Shown here one piece after another: positions 37,110-45,441 of a DNA stretch of 64,000 nt. The DNA is taken from the NCBI GenBank assembly GCA_029862745.1, contig JAOTWS010000001.1:62001-126000 (forward strand). The letters run 5' to 3'. The position numbers and the translations under genes were made by a program. Positions within the stretch are counted from its first letter, which is position 1. The number at the start of each line of letters is the position of its first letter. Under the pieces are notes generated by a model. That model was given only the letters and a program-made list of their open reading frames with translations, ran no database searches and was not told the origin of the DNA. The DNA comes from Nitrosopumilus sp. (lineage in GTDB: Archaea; Thermoproteota; Nitrososphaeria; Nitrososphaerales; Nitrosopumilaceae).

Positions 37110-37535
37110 TCATTTCTTCTGACTCTTTTTTGCTACCTTCTTTCTTGACTTGTCTGCTGCCTTGAAACCATACTTTGCAACTTTTATTTTCTTTATAATT
37201 TTTAATGCTTTGAGTATTTTTATTCCAGAAAATACTGGGATAAGAATCACCATAGTGACATCAAACCAATATTTTTTTAAAAACAGTTTCCAATCTCTAA
37301 TCTTCATATATTTTAATAATAACTCAAATGAAAGCAACCCAAGCATCACATACAATACAACTTCATTAATCTGCTTTAACTGCTGTGGAATTTCAATTAT
37401 TGGAGTCTCCAAGCCAAGTGTTTTGTATTCAGAGAAAAACAACACAACAAAATAAAAAATTACAAGAGACAAAATCAAATACTCTAATGATAAGACAAAC
37501 CTCCTGTCAGGGTTTTTCAGAAAACTAAAAATCAT
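37110..37535 (-). CDS. Stand-alone voltage-sensor-like membrane protein
   Basis: This 141-residue protein has four helices that fit a voltage-sensor domain. S1 is LEYLILSLVIFYFVVLFF. S2 carries Glu in LSFELLLKYM. S3 carries Asp in WFDVTMVILI. The S4-like segment, IKILKALKIIKKIKVAK, has Lys at every third position (six in register). No pore helices follow; the end is a Lys/Arg-rich tail. In ion channels S4 charges sense the membrane potential, and sensor-only proteins such as Hv1 conduct protons. Whether it conducts or regulates is unknown. Confidence 0.7.
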   Translation of the reverse strand: MIFSFLKNPDRRFVLSLEYLILSLVIFYFVVLFFSEYKTLGLETPIIEIPQQLKQINEVVLYVMLGLLSFELLLKYMKIRDWKLFLKKYWFDVTMVILIPVFSGIKILKALKIIKKIKVAKYGFKAADKSRKKVAKKSQKK

Positions 37536-37587
37536 GATTTTATCATATCTTTGGTGTATTATAATAAAAATGAAAAAAAGACAATTC

Positions 37588-37740
37588 CTAGATGTGTGAT
37601 ACTAGGAATGCTCCTATGCCCATGCCCATCACTACACCGATTCCCATGCAGATGAGATCGAATTTTACTACTTTTTTAAATGGTGCATGAACCATTTTGT
37701 CCCAATTGCTCATTGGTTTTTGTATTTGATTTGCTTTCAT
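37588..37740 (-). CDS. Small membrane protein sharing KMVHAPFKKVV (paralogue 1)
   Basis: ATG 37740 gives a 50-residue protein, preferred over an ATG 11 codons earlier. A short polar start precedes SNWDKMVHAPFKKVVKFDL, followed by one Gly/Met-rich span (CMGIGVVMGMGIGAFLVSHI). The same motif occurs in 53028-53231. The gene is divergent from the multicopper oxidase gene, sharing its promoter region. The KK-containing amphipathic segment probably lies at the inner membrane face. Confidence 0.65.
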   Translation of the reverse strand: MKANQIQKPMSNWDKMVHAPFKKVVKFDLICMGIGVVMGMGIGAFLVSHI

Positions 37741-37782
37741 GATAATACTATGATGTTGACGTTCATAGAGCATAGTCTCAGG

Positions 37783-37804
37783 TTAGGCTTACAGGTAAGC
37801 TTAA
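37783..37804. promoter_or_regulatory. Inverted repeat in the divergent copper-oxidase promoter
   Basis: TTAGGCTTAC and GTAAGCTTAA are separated by AG, forming arms of 10 bases with one mismatch. The site lies 40-61 bases upstream of the oxidase start, just upstream of its TATA box, and 43 bases from the start of the divergent small gene. It looks like a dimeric regulator site. Confidence 0.55.
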
Positions 37805-37816
37805 CAGCTGACCACC

Positions 37817-37824
37817 TTTTATAC
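37817..37824 (+). promoter_or_regulatory. TATA box of the multicopper oxidase gene
   Basis: TTTTATAC lies 20-27 bases upstream of ATG 37844. With no ribosome binding site, a leaderless transcript is expected. Confidence 0.5.
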
Positions 37825-37843
37825 CTGTACAGTATCATGAACA

Positions 37844-39229
37844 ATGATGACCAGTACGATAAAGCCAATCTGGTATATCGTTATTGGTGTAATAATTGGC
37901 GTAGGTTCTGCATCATTTTATTTTATTGACATGGCAAATTCCAACATAATTATTCAGGCAGAGGATCAACAGATTCATGCCGCAGGAATAACTGAAAATG
38001 ACATTTATCCAAGGGCTGATAATCCAAATCCGCAAAAACGAAACTATACCTTAATTGCACAAGATGCAGAAATTGAGGTATCAAAGGGAGTCAAGGCAAT
38101 GGTCTGGACATACAACGGAACAGTTCCTGCACCAACATTGAGATTTGATGAGGGTGATGAGGTTGAGGTCAAATTCGTAAATGATACACCATATGCACAC
38201 ACTATTCACTTTCATGGAACTCACAACTCTGCAAATGATGGAGTGTTCCCAATGATCAATCCAGGAGAAGAGTACACTTACTCCTTCAAGGCACATGAGG
38301 CAGGATTCTTTATGTATCATTGTCATGCGTTTCCTACAACAGAACATGTAAGAATGGGAATGTTCGGAGCAATGATAATTGATCCAGTTCATCACGACAT
38401 GGAGCCTGCAAGAGAATACCTCTTTGTATTAAGTGAGTTTGATCCAGATGATCCACTTGCAACGTTCACAAAATTTTATCCTATCAACGGGTATGCAAAC
38501 CAGTACATGGATAATCCGATTCAGGTAGTAGAAGATGAGCTTGCTCGATTCTACGTTATGGGAATAGGTGGCGTTTTGCAATCCCCATTCCATGTTCATA
38601 GCACAATCTTCAAGGTCTGGCCTTCAGGTATTCTTTGGAACGAGCCGTATTATGCACAGACTCATTTGATTGGAAACGGTGACACTGCAATAATTGAGGC
38701 CAAGTGGTCCGAATCTGGCAGGTATCTCTTCCACGTTCATGGAATACAAGAAGAGCGTGGCTCCATGGCAATGCTTGACGTGCTAGAAGATGATTCTAAA
38801 CTAGTATCAATAGAGCAGCCTAGCAATATTCCTGGAAGCAAGTCGATGATTCCATGGCAAGAAGATTTACTGTACAAATTAGAAGATCCTCAAATCATTA
38901 CATATGATGATTTGGGGTCTGCAGGAGTGCCCATTTCAACGCATGGTGCTGTATCTGCAGACAAGGTATCAATTGTCAAGGATTCTTGGAATCCAGAGAT
39001 TACAGAATCCTATGCACCAATTGCAGTAAAGGTGGAACCTGGCACCACGATAACTTGGACTAATGATGATATTGTTATCCATACTGTAACTGAGCAGGAA
39101 TCTACATTATTTGATTCAGGATTTATTCAGGCAGGTGCAGACTGGGACCATACATTTAACGAGTCTGGCGAATACAACTATTACTGTACGCTTCATCCTT
39201 GGATGAAAGGTGCAGTTCTAGTTATTTAG
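37844..39229 (+). CDS. Two-domain multicopper oxidase (NirK-like) with C-terminal plastocyanin domain
   Basis: This 461-residue exported protein has an N-terminal membrane anchor (about 7-28). Two cupredoxin domains of the NirK/2dMCO type follow (about 60-330), then a plastocyanin domain (about 375-461). Type 1 copper ligands are in YHCHAFPTTEHVRMGM. Four HxH motifs occur: HFHG, HCH, FHVHS and FHVHG. The C-terminal domain has HTVTEQE and YYCTLHPWMKG. In ammonia-oxidising archaea such proteins are called NirK and are thought to act on nitrite or NO. Here the residue matching the NirK catalytic Asp98 appears to be His (HTIHFH). Confidence 0.88.
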   Translation: MMTSTIKPIWYIVIGVIIGVGSASFYFIDMANSNIIIQAEDQQIHAAGITENDIYPRADNPNPQKRNYTLIAQDAEIEVSKGVKAMVWTYNGTVPAPTLRFDEGDEVEVKFVNDTPYAHTIHFHGTHNSANDGVFPMINPGEEYTYSFKAHEAGFFMYHCHAFPTTEHVRMGMFGAMIIDPVHHDMEPAREYLFVLSEFDPDDPLATFTKFYPINGYANQYMDNPIQVVEDELARFYVMGIGGVLQSPFHVHSTIFKVWPSGILWNEPYYAQTHLIGNGDTAIIEAKWSESGRYLFHVHGIQEERGSMAMLDVLEDDSKLVSIEQPSNIPGSKSMIPWQEDLLYKLEDPQIITYDDLGSAGVPISTHGAVSADKVSIVKDSWNPEITESYAPIAVKVEPGTTITWTNDDIVIHTVTEQESTLFDSGFIQAGADWDHTFNESGEYNYYCTLHPWMKGAVLVI

Positions 39230-39278
39230 AATTATACTTCTTTTTTGCTTCCAAAATTGCACATAAAATGAAAGAACA

Positions 39279-40080
39279 TTATTCCTTAAGCTTGCTTTCC
39301 TTGAAAATATCTGAACCATACCAGCAGTATCTAAAATAGTCAAGACACCACTCATTAAACATAGGATCATCACTGTAGAACATTTCACTTATGTCTGATT
39401 CTCCGTTCTTGTCTGGAAACAAGACACAGGACTCCTTTTCACTTAGAACCAGAACAGTCTGGACATTATCTGTCATCTTTCGTTCAACCAATCCTTTTTC
39501 CATCAGTATATCAAAACCAAGTTTTTTTAGAAGTGACTTGCGACCTTCTGGAACAATTGCAGATTCGGAGAATATGTAATTGAACTTTATACCTTTTTTG
39601 ATGCGATTGACCAGAGGTTCAATAAGGTCAAGTGGAACTTCGGACAGAATTTCATAGACATATTCATCTGCATTTTTGTAAATGGACTTCCACTTTTCAA
39701 TAACCTTGGAGAATCCTTTGATGTGTTGACCGTTTGCAAGCTGGCCGCATCGGATTTTGAACTTGTGCGGAATGTCTCCCATATTATGTCCTTCAAAATA
39801 CTTTCTGTTTTGTGAGAGAAATACAAGGGTCGGCACCTGGGTGCATACGATCTCGCCAAACGTTGTTAGACAGTACTTACTATCATTGTTTTTTTTTAAT
39901 TAGACCACTTTCAGCTAATCTTGTAAAATTTCGGTGGACCTCCTGTTTTGTAGAGTTTATCTCTTTTGCAATCTGAGTTGGGGTTGAATCTTTTTCAAGT
40001 AGTTTGAATAAGATTGCAAGTCGTTGAGGGCTGGCAAGATCTAGAACATAATTTGCAGTCTCGTCAATCAGATCATTCAT
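39279..40080 (-). pseudogene. HTH-DUF1724 (FilR1-type) regulator split at an A9 tract
   Basis: Two adjacent ORFs read as one regulator. The first (39883-40080, 65 residues) is a winged helix: LASPQRLAILFKLLE, TPTQIAKEINSTKQEVHRNF. The second (39279-39836) holds the DUF1724-like effector domain (EILSEVPLDLIEPLVNRIKKG). Between them is a run of nine A (39889-39897). With one A fewer, translation continues as GLIKKNNDSKYCLTTFGEIV into the second ORF. It could be a sequencing error, a phase-variable tract, a slippage site or a dead gene. It lies downstream of the copper oxidase on the opposite strand. Confidence 0.7.
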
Positions 40081-40159
40081 GAGAAATTGTTATCCAATCT
40101 GCTATTTAAAAATCAGATGGGAATAAGATTGTACTAGTGACATAGTAAAACGAAAGAAA

Positions 40160-41167
40160 TCATTCTATGACTTCGATTAGTTCCTTGAGTTTTCGTCTTG
40201 ACTTTGGAGGCCTTTTCTTGTCAGGATATCCAATGCAAAGAATCGACGAGGGTCTTAGATCAGTTCCAAGAATCGACTTTACCTTTTCCTCATCAATCAT
40301 TCCTATCCATATTGAGCTCAAACCCAATCCTGCAGCAGCAATCTGCGCATATGATGCTGCAAGTGTTGCATCCTGCATCGAAAACTTTTCCAAGATATTT
40401 GGAGGAAACTTTAGTTTGACTCTAGATGGATCCATACAGAACACCAATACTACAGGAGCATTGACGTATGGCTGCTTGTTTGCAGCCTCAACTAGTGCCT
40501 CCTTAGTAGTATTGTTTTTGACATAGTATATCTTCAAACCTTGAAAGTTTCCTGCAGTTGGTGCAGTGTCAGCTGCTGCAAGTATCTTATCAATTTTCCA
40601 GTCTTCTATCTTGGTCTTGGTAAATTTTCTTGTGGATCGTCTTGATGCAAATATCCTGAACACGTCAGATTCTGAATGTGATTCTTCTTTCTTTTCGGGG
40701 TTTGAATTCAGGATAGCATGCACCAAAGATTGATGGGTTATTTGTTTTCCAGAAATATCAGACGACGATTTTTTTTCTTTTTTATCCTTATTTTCTCTGA
40801 TCCAAACAGATGGATAGAATTGTTTTGAGCTAATGTAGACGTATTGCGGCTCATGTGGGATTTTGGCGTATTCCAGGATTTGTTTTTGGAGCTCAAACGT
40901 GTCAGCCTCAAGCAGTGTGTGTCCCTGTAATGTAAACAGAGTAACATCTGAATTTACAAGAATGGTGCTGACTTGATCTTCAAGTGTAACTGTTCCTGTT
41001 GTATCTTCTTTTAAAATCTCAACAAGAGAATCCAAATCCTCTTTGTTAAGTATTATGGTATCAGAATCATCTTCATCAGTTCCTTTCCATATCAATCTAC
41101 ATCCTTGTTTTGAGGTATAAGCTGGTTCTACTGTAGTAAATTTCATCATCATCTTGTTTGCAACCAA
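40160..41167 (-). CDS. Nitroreductase-family flavoprotein with N-terminal extra domain
   Basis: Residues about 165-335 form an FMN-dependent nitroreductase domain: FASRRSTRKFTKTKIEDWKI, TAPTAGNFQGLKIYYV, then the flavin-binding AAAGLGLSSIWIG. The first 160 residues form a separate unrecognised domain that may bind metal or nucleotide and has a Lys/Ser-rich linker (KDKKEKKSSSDISGK). ATG 41167 or MMMKFTT a few codons later could be the start. Related fusions occur in thaumarchaea, with unknown substrate. Confidence 0.8.
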   Translation of the reverse strand: MVANKMMMKFTTVEPAYTSKQGCRLIWKGTDEDDSDTIILNKEDLDSLVEILKEDTTGTVTLEDQVSTILVNSDVTLFTLQGHTLLEADTFELQKQILEYAKIPHEPQYVYISSKQFYPSVWIRENKDKKEKKSSSDISGKQITHQSLVHAILNSNPEKKEESHSESDVFRIFASRRSTRKFTKTKIEDWKIDKILAAADTAPTAGNFQGLKIYYVKNNTTKEALVEAANKQPYVNAPVVLVFCMDPSRVKLKFPPNILEKFSMQDATLAASYAQIAAAGLGLSSIWIGMIDEEKVKSILGTDLRPSSILCIGYPDKKRPPKSRRKLKELIEVIE

Positions 41168-41227
41168 TTGTAATAAAAAAGATAAGGTCTAGAAGCAACA
41201 TATATTCCTGTAATAAGGAGGATTTCA

Positions 41228-41523
41228 ATGCCCGGACTTGTAATCAAAATGGGCCATACAAAACAAATCAAACTTTACGACTTTTTAACAACTCTCTTAG
41301 GAAGAATAAATCAATAAAACTCCCACTTTTTAAATTTGTTCATGTTTTATTAATAAAAGAAGTCATAAAATTCTCTTTTTTCAATATCAAAATTCCTAAA
41401 ACAGTTATTACAATTCCAGGAGTGTTTAGTATTCATCAAATTGTAAAAAAGAACACATTTAGTGTAATGAAAGTATTTTCTAAAATATCAGGGTTTGTCA
41501 TGGATACCCAAAAAACATGTTAG
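41228..41523 (+). pseudogene. Possible frameshifted gene with strong ribosome binding site
   Basis: ATG 41228 is preceded by AAGGAGG (41215-41221, 6-base spacing), one of the few strong sites in this window. The ORF stops after 29 codons (MPGLVIKMGHTKQIKLYDFL). A different frame then stays open to 41523 and reads KSIKLPLFKFVHVLLIKEV and onwards. Together they could be one protein of about 98 residues broken by a frameshift near 41305. No family is recognised, so this is uncertain. An open frame from TTG 41158 is probably a shadow of this. Confidence 0.3.
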
Positions 41524-41913
41524 AAAATAGATAAAAAATTAAAAAAGCCACACCATAACTTAAAATCAATAATTAATTGAGGACAATCCAATTTATTTCT
41601 GCAAAGCTACAATATGGATGTACAACAGATGAAGACTAGTGTGGTATTGCTAGTTGCATACAGAGCACAAGGAAGAAATCAGAAACCAAACCATATCACG
41701 TATAATACTTGTCACCCAAATTTATAAAATAACTTAACTGAGTATCTATTCTGTTCTAATACATATCTTCTGTTTATTCCAAACAGTTTGGATTACACTT
41801 ACAATGAATTCCTACAGCAGATGTTTTTAATAAATAATAGAAAGTTATGAATTTAAAAATATTTGAGACATGCAGTGAATTATTGATTATAATGAACAAA
41901 GATACAGATATCA
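41524..41913. other. Gene-poor gap
   Basis: No ORF or RNA gene is supported. It holds the upstream region of the 5'-nucleotidase-like gene, whose promoter could not be placed with confidence. Confidence 0.35.
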
Positions 41914-43512
41914 TTGCATGTTGAATCTAAAATAGACATAAAGATGTTAGAATCCCACGATATATCAAGTATTGAGAAGATCAATAAACTTTTAGACAAA
42001 AATCCAAAGGGGGTTTTGATTCATATCACTGATACTTATTTCATAGAAGAATCAAGCGTGAATGGGATTATAGATCTTCCGGGATTTGCAAGATTTCTTT
42101 CTATGATAGACAACATAAGATCAAATCCTACCATTAAAAAAAATAAAACCCCTGTACTTGTTTTACATGGAGGTGATTTTTTGTATCCCTCACTCATGAG
42201 TCTTTATTTTCAAGGAAGTCAGATGATAGATGTTTTGAATCTATGCAGATTTAATTACTGCACTTTGGGCAATCATGACTTTGAGGGAGGTACAAATGTA
42301 CTGAAAACAAGAATGTCTGAAGCATTATTTGAAATCATATGTGTAAACATAAAGAATCCAAAAAATAAAAAAATTCTGGAAATTTCAGATTATGTAACAG
42401 CTGAGAATAATCGAGCAAAACCATTTGCAGCAATAACAGGCGTTGCTGGAAAAGCCACACTTAGAAAAGCAAAGCAAAATGGTTTTGTAACAACCACTGC
42501 AAAAACATCACTAAAGCAAACAATATCCAAGATCAAAAAAAATCATCCTGAAGTTAATTATTTAATTATTTTATCGCATATGAGTAACAAAGAAGATGTC
42601 AACCTAGAAAGATGGCTTGCCAAAAACTGGGATGGTTATCTATACTTGCTTGGAGGTCATGATCACAACGAAATCTTAAGATATGACAAAGAAAATCCAA
42701 AATCAATTCTTTTGAAGGGACAATCAAATTGTAGAACAGTACAGATTATCGGAATTCCTAGAGTTTCTGATCTTAAAAAAACAGATCAGTTATCAAGACA
42801 AGTAGTTGTAATAAGTTCTGCAGAATTGTCAAAATTTCATCCTGAAGCAAAAATGCAAAAAAAAATAATGCAATGGGAGTCAGATCTTGAGAGACATATA
42901 GATAAAATAAAATCCAAATTGATCATCAAGCAATTCAAAACAGATGTAATTCTTGATGCAACAGAACTACAATTAAGAAAAGGTTCCACAAATTTTGGCA
43001 ATTTTGTTGCAGATTGTATATTGAAGTTTACAGACTCAGACATTGTGTTTATCAATTCTGGTCATTTCAGAGGAGACCGAAAAATAGGAAATGTCATTCG
43101 GATGCTGGATCTTTATCGAGTGTTTGTCTTGGACAAAAAAGATTCACTTGTGAAAATAGCCATGACTCGAACAGAATGTATTAAATTTCTAAGACATGCA
43201 TATTCAGAAGAAGGACGTGGAAAGATACTACAAGTATCAAAAAACACATACAAAATTTTGCAAGAATCAAAATCCGAAGAGAAATTATCAGTCACAATGT
43301 TGTGGGATATGATAAAAACAAATGATGATGGTTTTACAACACTTTTGGCCAAAAGTAGGAAAACTACCATTGAGAACATCATTACCAAACTTGAAAAAAA
43401 CATAATTCCAAACTCTTCTCTTTTTGAAGTTATAAAAAAATCATCAAAATACGTAGAATATGATCCTAGTATGAGAATTTCTTTAGAAAAGATCAGACTT
43501 TTGAAGAATTAA
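41914..43512 (+). CDS. 5'-nucleotidase-like metallophosphatase
   Basis: This protein of up to 532 residues has the two-domain UshA/5'-nucleotidase layout. The metallophosphatase domain has HITDTYF (D-x-Y instead of D-x-H), LHGGDFL, TLGNHDFEGG, ILSHM and GGHDHNE. The C-terminal nucleotidase domain has LRKGSTNFGNFVADCIL and INSGHFRGD. Unlike periplasmic UshA, no signal peptide is present, so it is probably cytoplasmic. The start is TTG 41914, with an ATG at 41944 as alternative. D-x-Y metallophosphatases are known in this family. Confidence 0.8.
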   Translation: MHVESKIDIKMLESHDISSIEKINKLLDKNPKGVLIHITDTYFIEESSVNGIIDLPGFARFLSMIDNIRSNPTIKKNKTPVLVLHGGDFLYPSLMSLYFQGSQMIDVLNLCRFNYCTLGNHDFEGGTNVLKTRMSEALFEIICVNIKNPKNKKILEISDYVTAENNRAKPFAAITGVAGKATLRKAKQNGFVTTTAKTSLKQTISKIKKNHPEVNYLIILSHMSNKEDVNLERWLAKNWDGYLYLLGGHDHNEILRYDKENPKSILLKGQSNCRTVQIIGIPRVSDLKKTDQLSRQVVVISSAELSKFHPEAKMQKKIMQWESDLERHIDKIKSKLIIKQFKTDVILDATELQLRKGSTNFGNFVADCILKFTDSDIVFINSGHFRGDRKIGNVIRMLDLYRVFVLDKKDSLVKIAMTRTECIKFLRHAYSEEGRGKILQVSKNTYKILQESKSEEKLSVTMLWDMIKTNDDGFTTLLAKSRKTTIENIITKLEKNIIPNSSLFEVIKKSSKYVEYDPSMRISLEKIRLLKN

Positions 43513-43860
43513 ATGTTAATATCTTCTCATCATCTATTAATTATTAAGATACAATAAGAATCAATTTTATGAGTTCTAAGATTATTTGTCAATATACAGA
43601 ATGCAGTTGTCTGGAAAAATTTGTAACCATCTAGACTGAAGAATTACTCAATCTAATTTAGTACAGGCAATTAAATCATAAAGAAATTTTATGTCTAAAG
43701 ACCATGTAGGAAGTAAATTGTGCAAACAATGTTTTGTTAAATCATACAAATAGATTCTAAATTCTAACATGGTTAAAAGTATACAAAATTCATTAAAGAA
43801 TTAAACAAATATTCATCCTTGAAATAATCTACTTTTATTTCAGTAGACCATATTTCTGAT
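43513..43860. other. Gene-poor gap
   Basis: The gap has only one 20-codon ORF with a CKQC pair (from ATG about 43691: SKDHVGSKLCKQCFVKSYK). It could be a fragment of a small zinc protein. Nothing else is supported. Confidence 0.3.
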
Positions 43861-44043
43861 ATGGTCATTGTTAGATGTAATGAATGTGGGTTTGATTGTG
43901 ATTATGCCGCAACAGGAAATATTGAAAAAATAATATTTGATTATTGGGATCACATGAATAAAGAACATGGGATTGAGTATTCTCTAGAGACCCTAGAAAA
44001 ATACATAAAAAAGAAAATCCCAGCTCAAATTCCAGCTAATTAG
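43861..44043 (+). CDS. DUF1059-type small metal-binding protein
   Basis: This 60-residue protein has the DUF1059 pattern: VRCNECGFDCDYAATGN, then a helix ending DHMNKEHGIEYSLETLEKY. Two or three Cys and HxxxxH bind metal, probably zinc. ATG 43861 is used. These proteins are common in thaumarchaea and have no known function. Confidence 0.75.
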   Translation: MVIVRCNECGFDCDYAATGNIEKIIFDYWDHMNKEHGIEYSLETLEKYIKKKIPAQIPAN

Positions 44044-44365
44044 AGAAAGGAATTTTATTATTTATTTTTATTTTAGATGTTTCTTGATCTAAATTATGAT
44101 ATGACTGATTCTTGCAAGAAATTGATAAAAGGATTCACTTATGTTACATTTTACGGATTAAAAATATAGTAACCCAGTTAATCTCAATTAGTCCAGTACA
44201 AAATAGAATATTTTACTCATATTGCATACTGTCTCGAATCAGCCCCAATGTATCTAAAAAATGTACAAAAGGGCTATTTCAATACAGCAAGTACTAAATC
44301 TTTGATTAATGTAAAAATCTTAATTATATCAATATGCTTAAGTTTAATATTATTGAATATTTATC
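44044..44365. other. Gene-poor gap
   Basis: An ORF at 44112-44297 shows poor coding character (Ile/Ser/Cys-rich without a pattern). No other feature was recognised. Confidence 0.3.
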
Positions 44366-44494
44366 ATGGCAAAGATTTGTAAAAAATGTAACGTTGAGAT
44401 GAATGTTAAAAATGTAAAAGTAAAAAGACGAGGTAATGAAACAAAGAACATGTCTGTAGAACATTATTGTCCAAAATGTGACCATTCCGAGTAA
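44366..44494 (+). CDS. Tiny zinc-ribbon protein (42 aa)
   Basis: ATG 44366 opens a 42-residue ORF, MAKICKKCNVEM, then a Lys-rich stretch and HYCPKCDHSE. Two CxxC pairs separated by about 27 residues form a rubredoxin-like zinc knuckle. It is the kind of small protein usually missed by gene callers. Confidence 0.65.
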   Translation: MAKICKKCNVEMNVKNVKVKRRGNETKNMSVEHYCPKCDHSE

Positions 44495-44554
44495 GACAAT
44501 GATTGAGATCTAATCCAAAAATATTCTTAAGTTTGTCTTAACTTTACAGAATTC

Positions 44555-44743
44555 ATGAATTGTTTTGTATGTGGCAAAAAGAAAGAAGATTATCAAGTAT
44601 GGACAAACAAAATTGTAATTGGTGCAACGTATGATTCAGTATTTCAAGATCATGATATTATTCGTAACTTATCAGATAAATCTGTAATATGTCATGAATG
44701 CATCAAGTCACTAGAAGAAGAAGTTGATCAAAAGAGAAAATAG
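44555..44743 (+). CDS. Zinc-ribbon protein (62 aa)
   Basis: ATG 44555 begins MNCFVCGKKKEDYQVWTNK. A second CxxC pair is in VICHECIKSL. The C-terminus is a charged helix (EEEVDQKRK). It is near the similar small gene at 44366 and could be related in function. No family is recognised. Confidence 0.65.
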   Translation: MNCFVCGKKKEDYQVWTNKIVIGATYDSVFQDHDIIRNLSDKSVICHECIKSLEEEVDQKRK

Positions 44744-44936
44744 ACGGTTGTGCTGACAAAATTGAGTTTTTTAATACTAGAAATAACATAACTAATGATA
44801 TCAAAGTCCAGGTAATTATTATTCGTTGAAGAATATTTACAATCAATTTAATAAATTCACCAAGAAGAATACTTTCTGTCACTGCAATTAATTAAGAAGT
44901 TTAAATCTTGACTCAGTGATTTCATATATTTCGCAC

Positions 44937-45234
44937 TTACCAAGACCACTTTAGATTTGTGATCATCAGCTCTCCAATTTTTATGTCATCATGATCTTTA
45001 ATATGGCTTTTTACTATATCAAACATAGTTTTGTCAAGTAAAATTTGATTTGGTAAAAGCACATTTTTCAATTCTAGAACAAAGATCTACAGTTATACCA
45101 TAGATATCAATATCACGGTTTATTCTTGCTTCTTCAATTACACCGTATGTGATTGCGGTTTTTGAAGAGAATTCACAAATATCAGTAGCAACTTGAACGT
45201 TAATTGCAAAAAGACATACTGAAAACGGTAACAT
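44937..45234 (-). pseudogene. Fragment of a class III nucleotidyl cyclase, frameshifted
   Basis: The minus-strand ORF 45034-45234 ends with DIDIYGITVDLCSRIEKCA, matching the cyclase motif where most enzymes have FGDTVNLASRLESLA. One base later the frame continues as LPNQILLDKTMFDIVKSH and ends at 44937. A single T deletion restores one reading frame, so this is the C-terminal half of a cyclase-like domain with a frameshift. The N-terminal catalytic part is missing. Confidence 0.55.
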
Positions 45235-45441
45235 TATACAAAATTATAATTGTAGTAAAAGTATAACGATTTCCTGTAACATATCAAGTTACTAGAGAAA
45301 TTGTAATAAATGATAAAAACGATAAATGAGTGTCTTGGCAAGAGATTTAAGATATGTTTCCATAAATTAGGAAAATATTATTATGATATAAAATCATGAT
45401 TTCTATAGAAATACTTATTTTATTTAGTTACAATATTAGTT

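Noticed and set aside
44112-44297. ORF of 61 codons in the gap
   Set aside because: Its composition is irregular and it has no ribosome binding site or promoter; probably chance.
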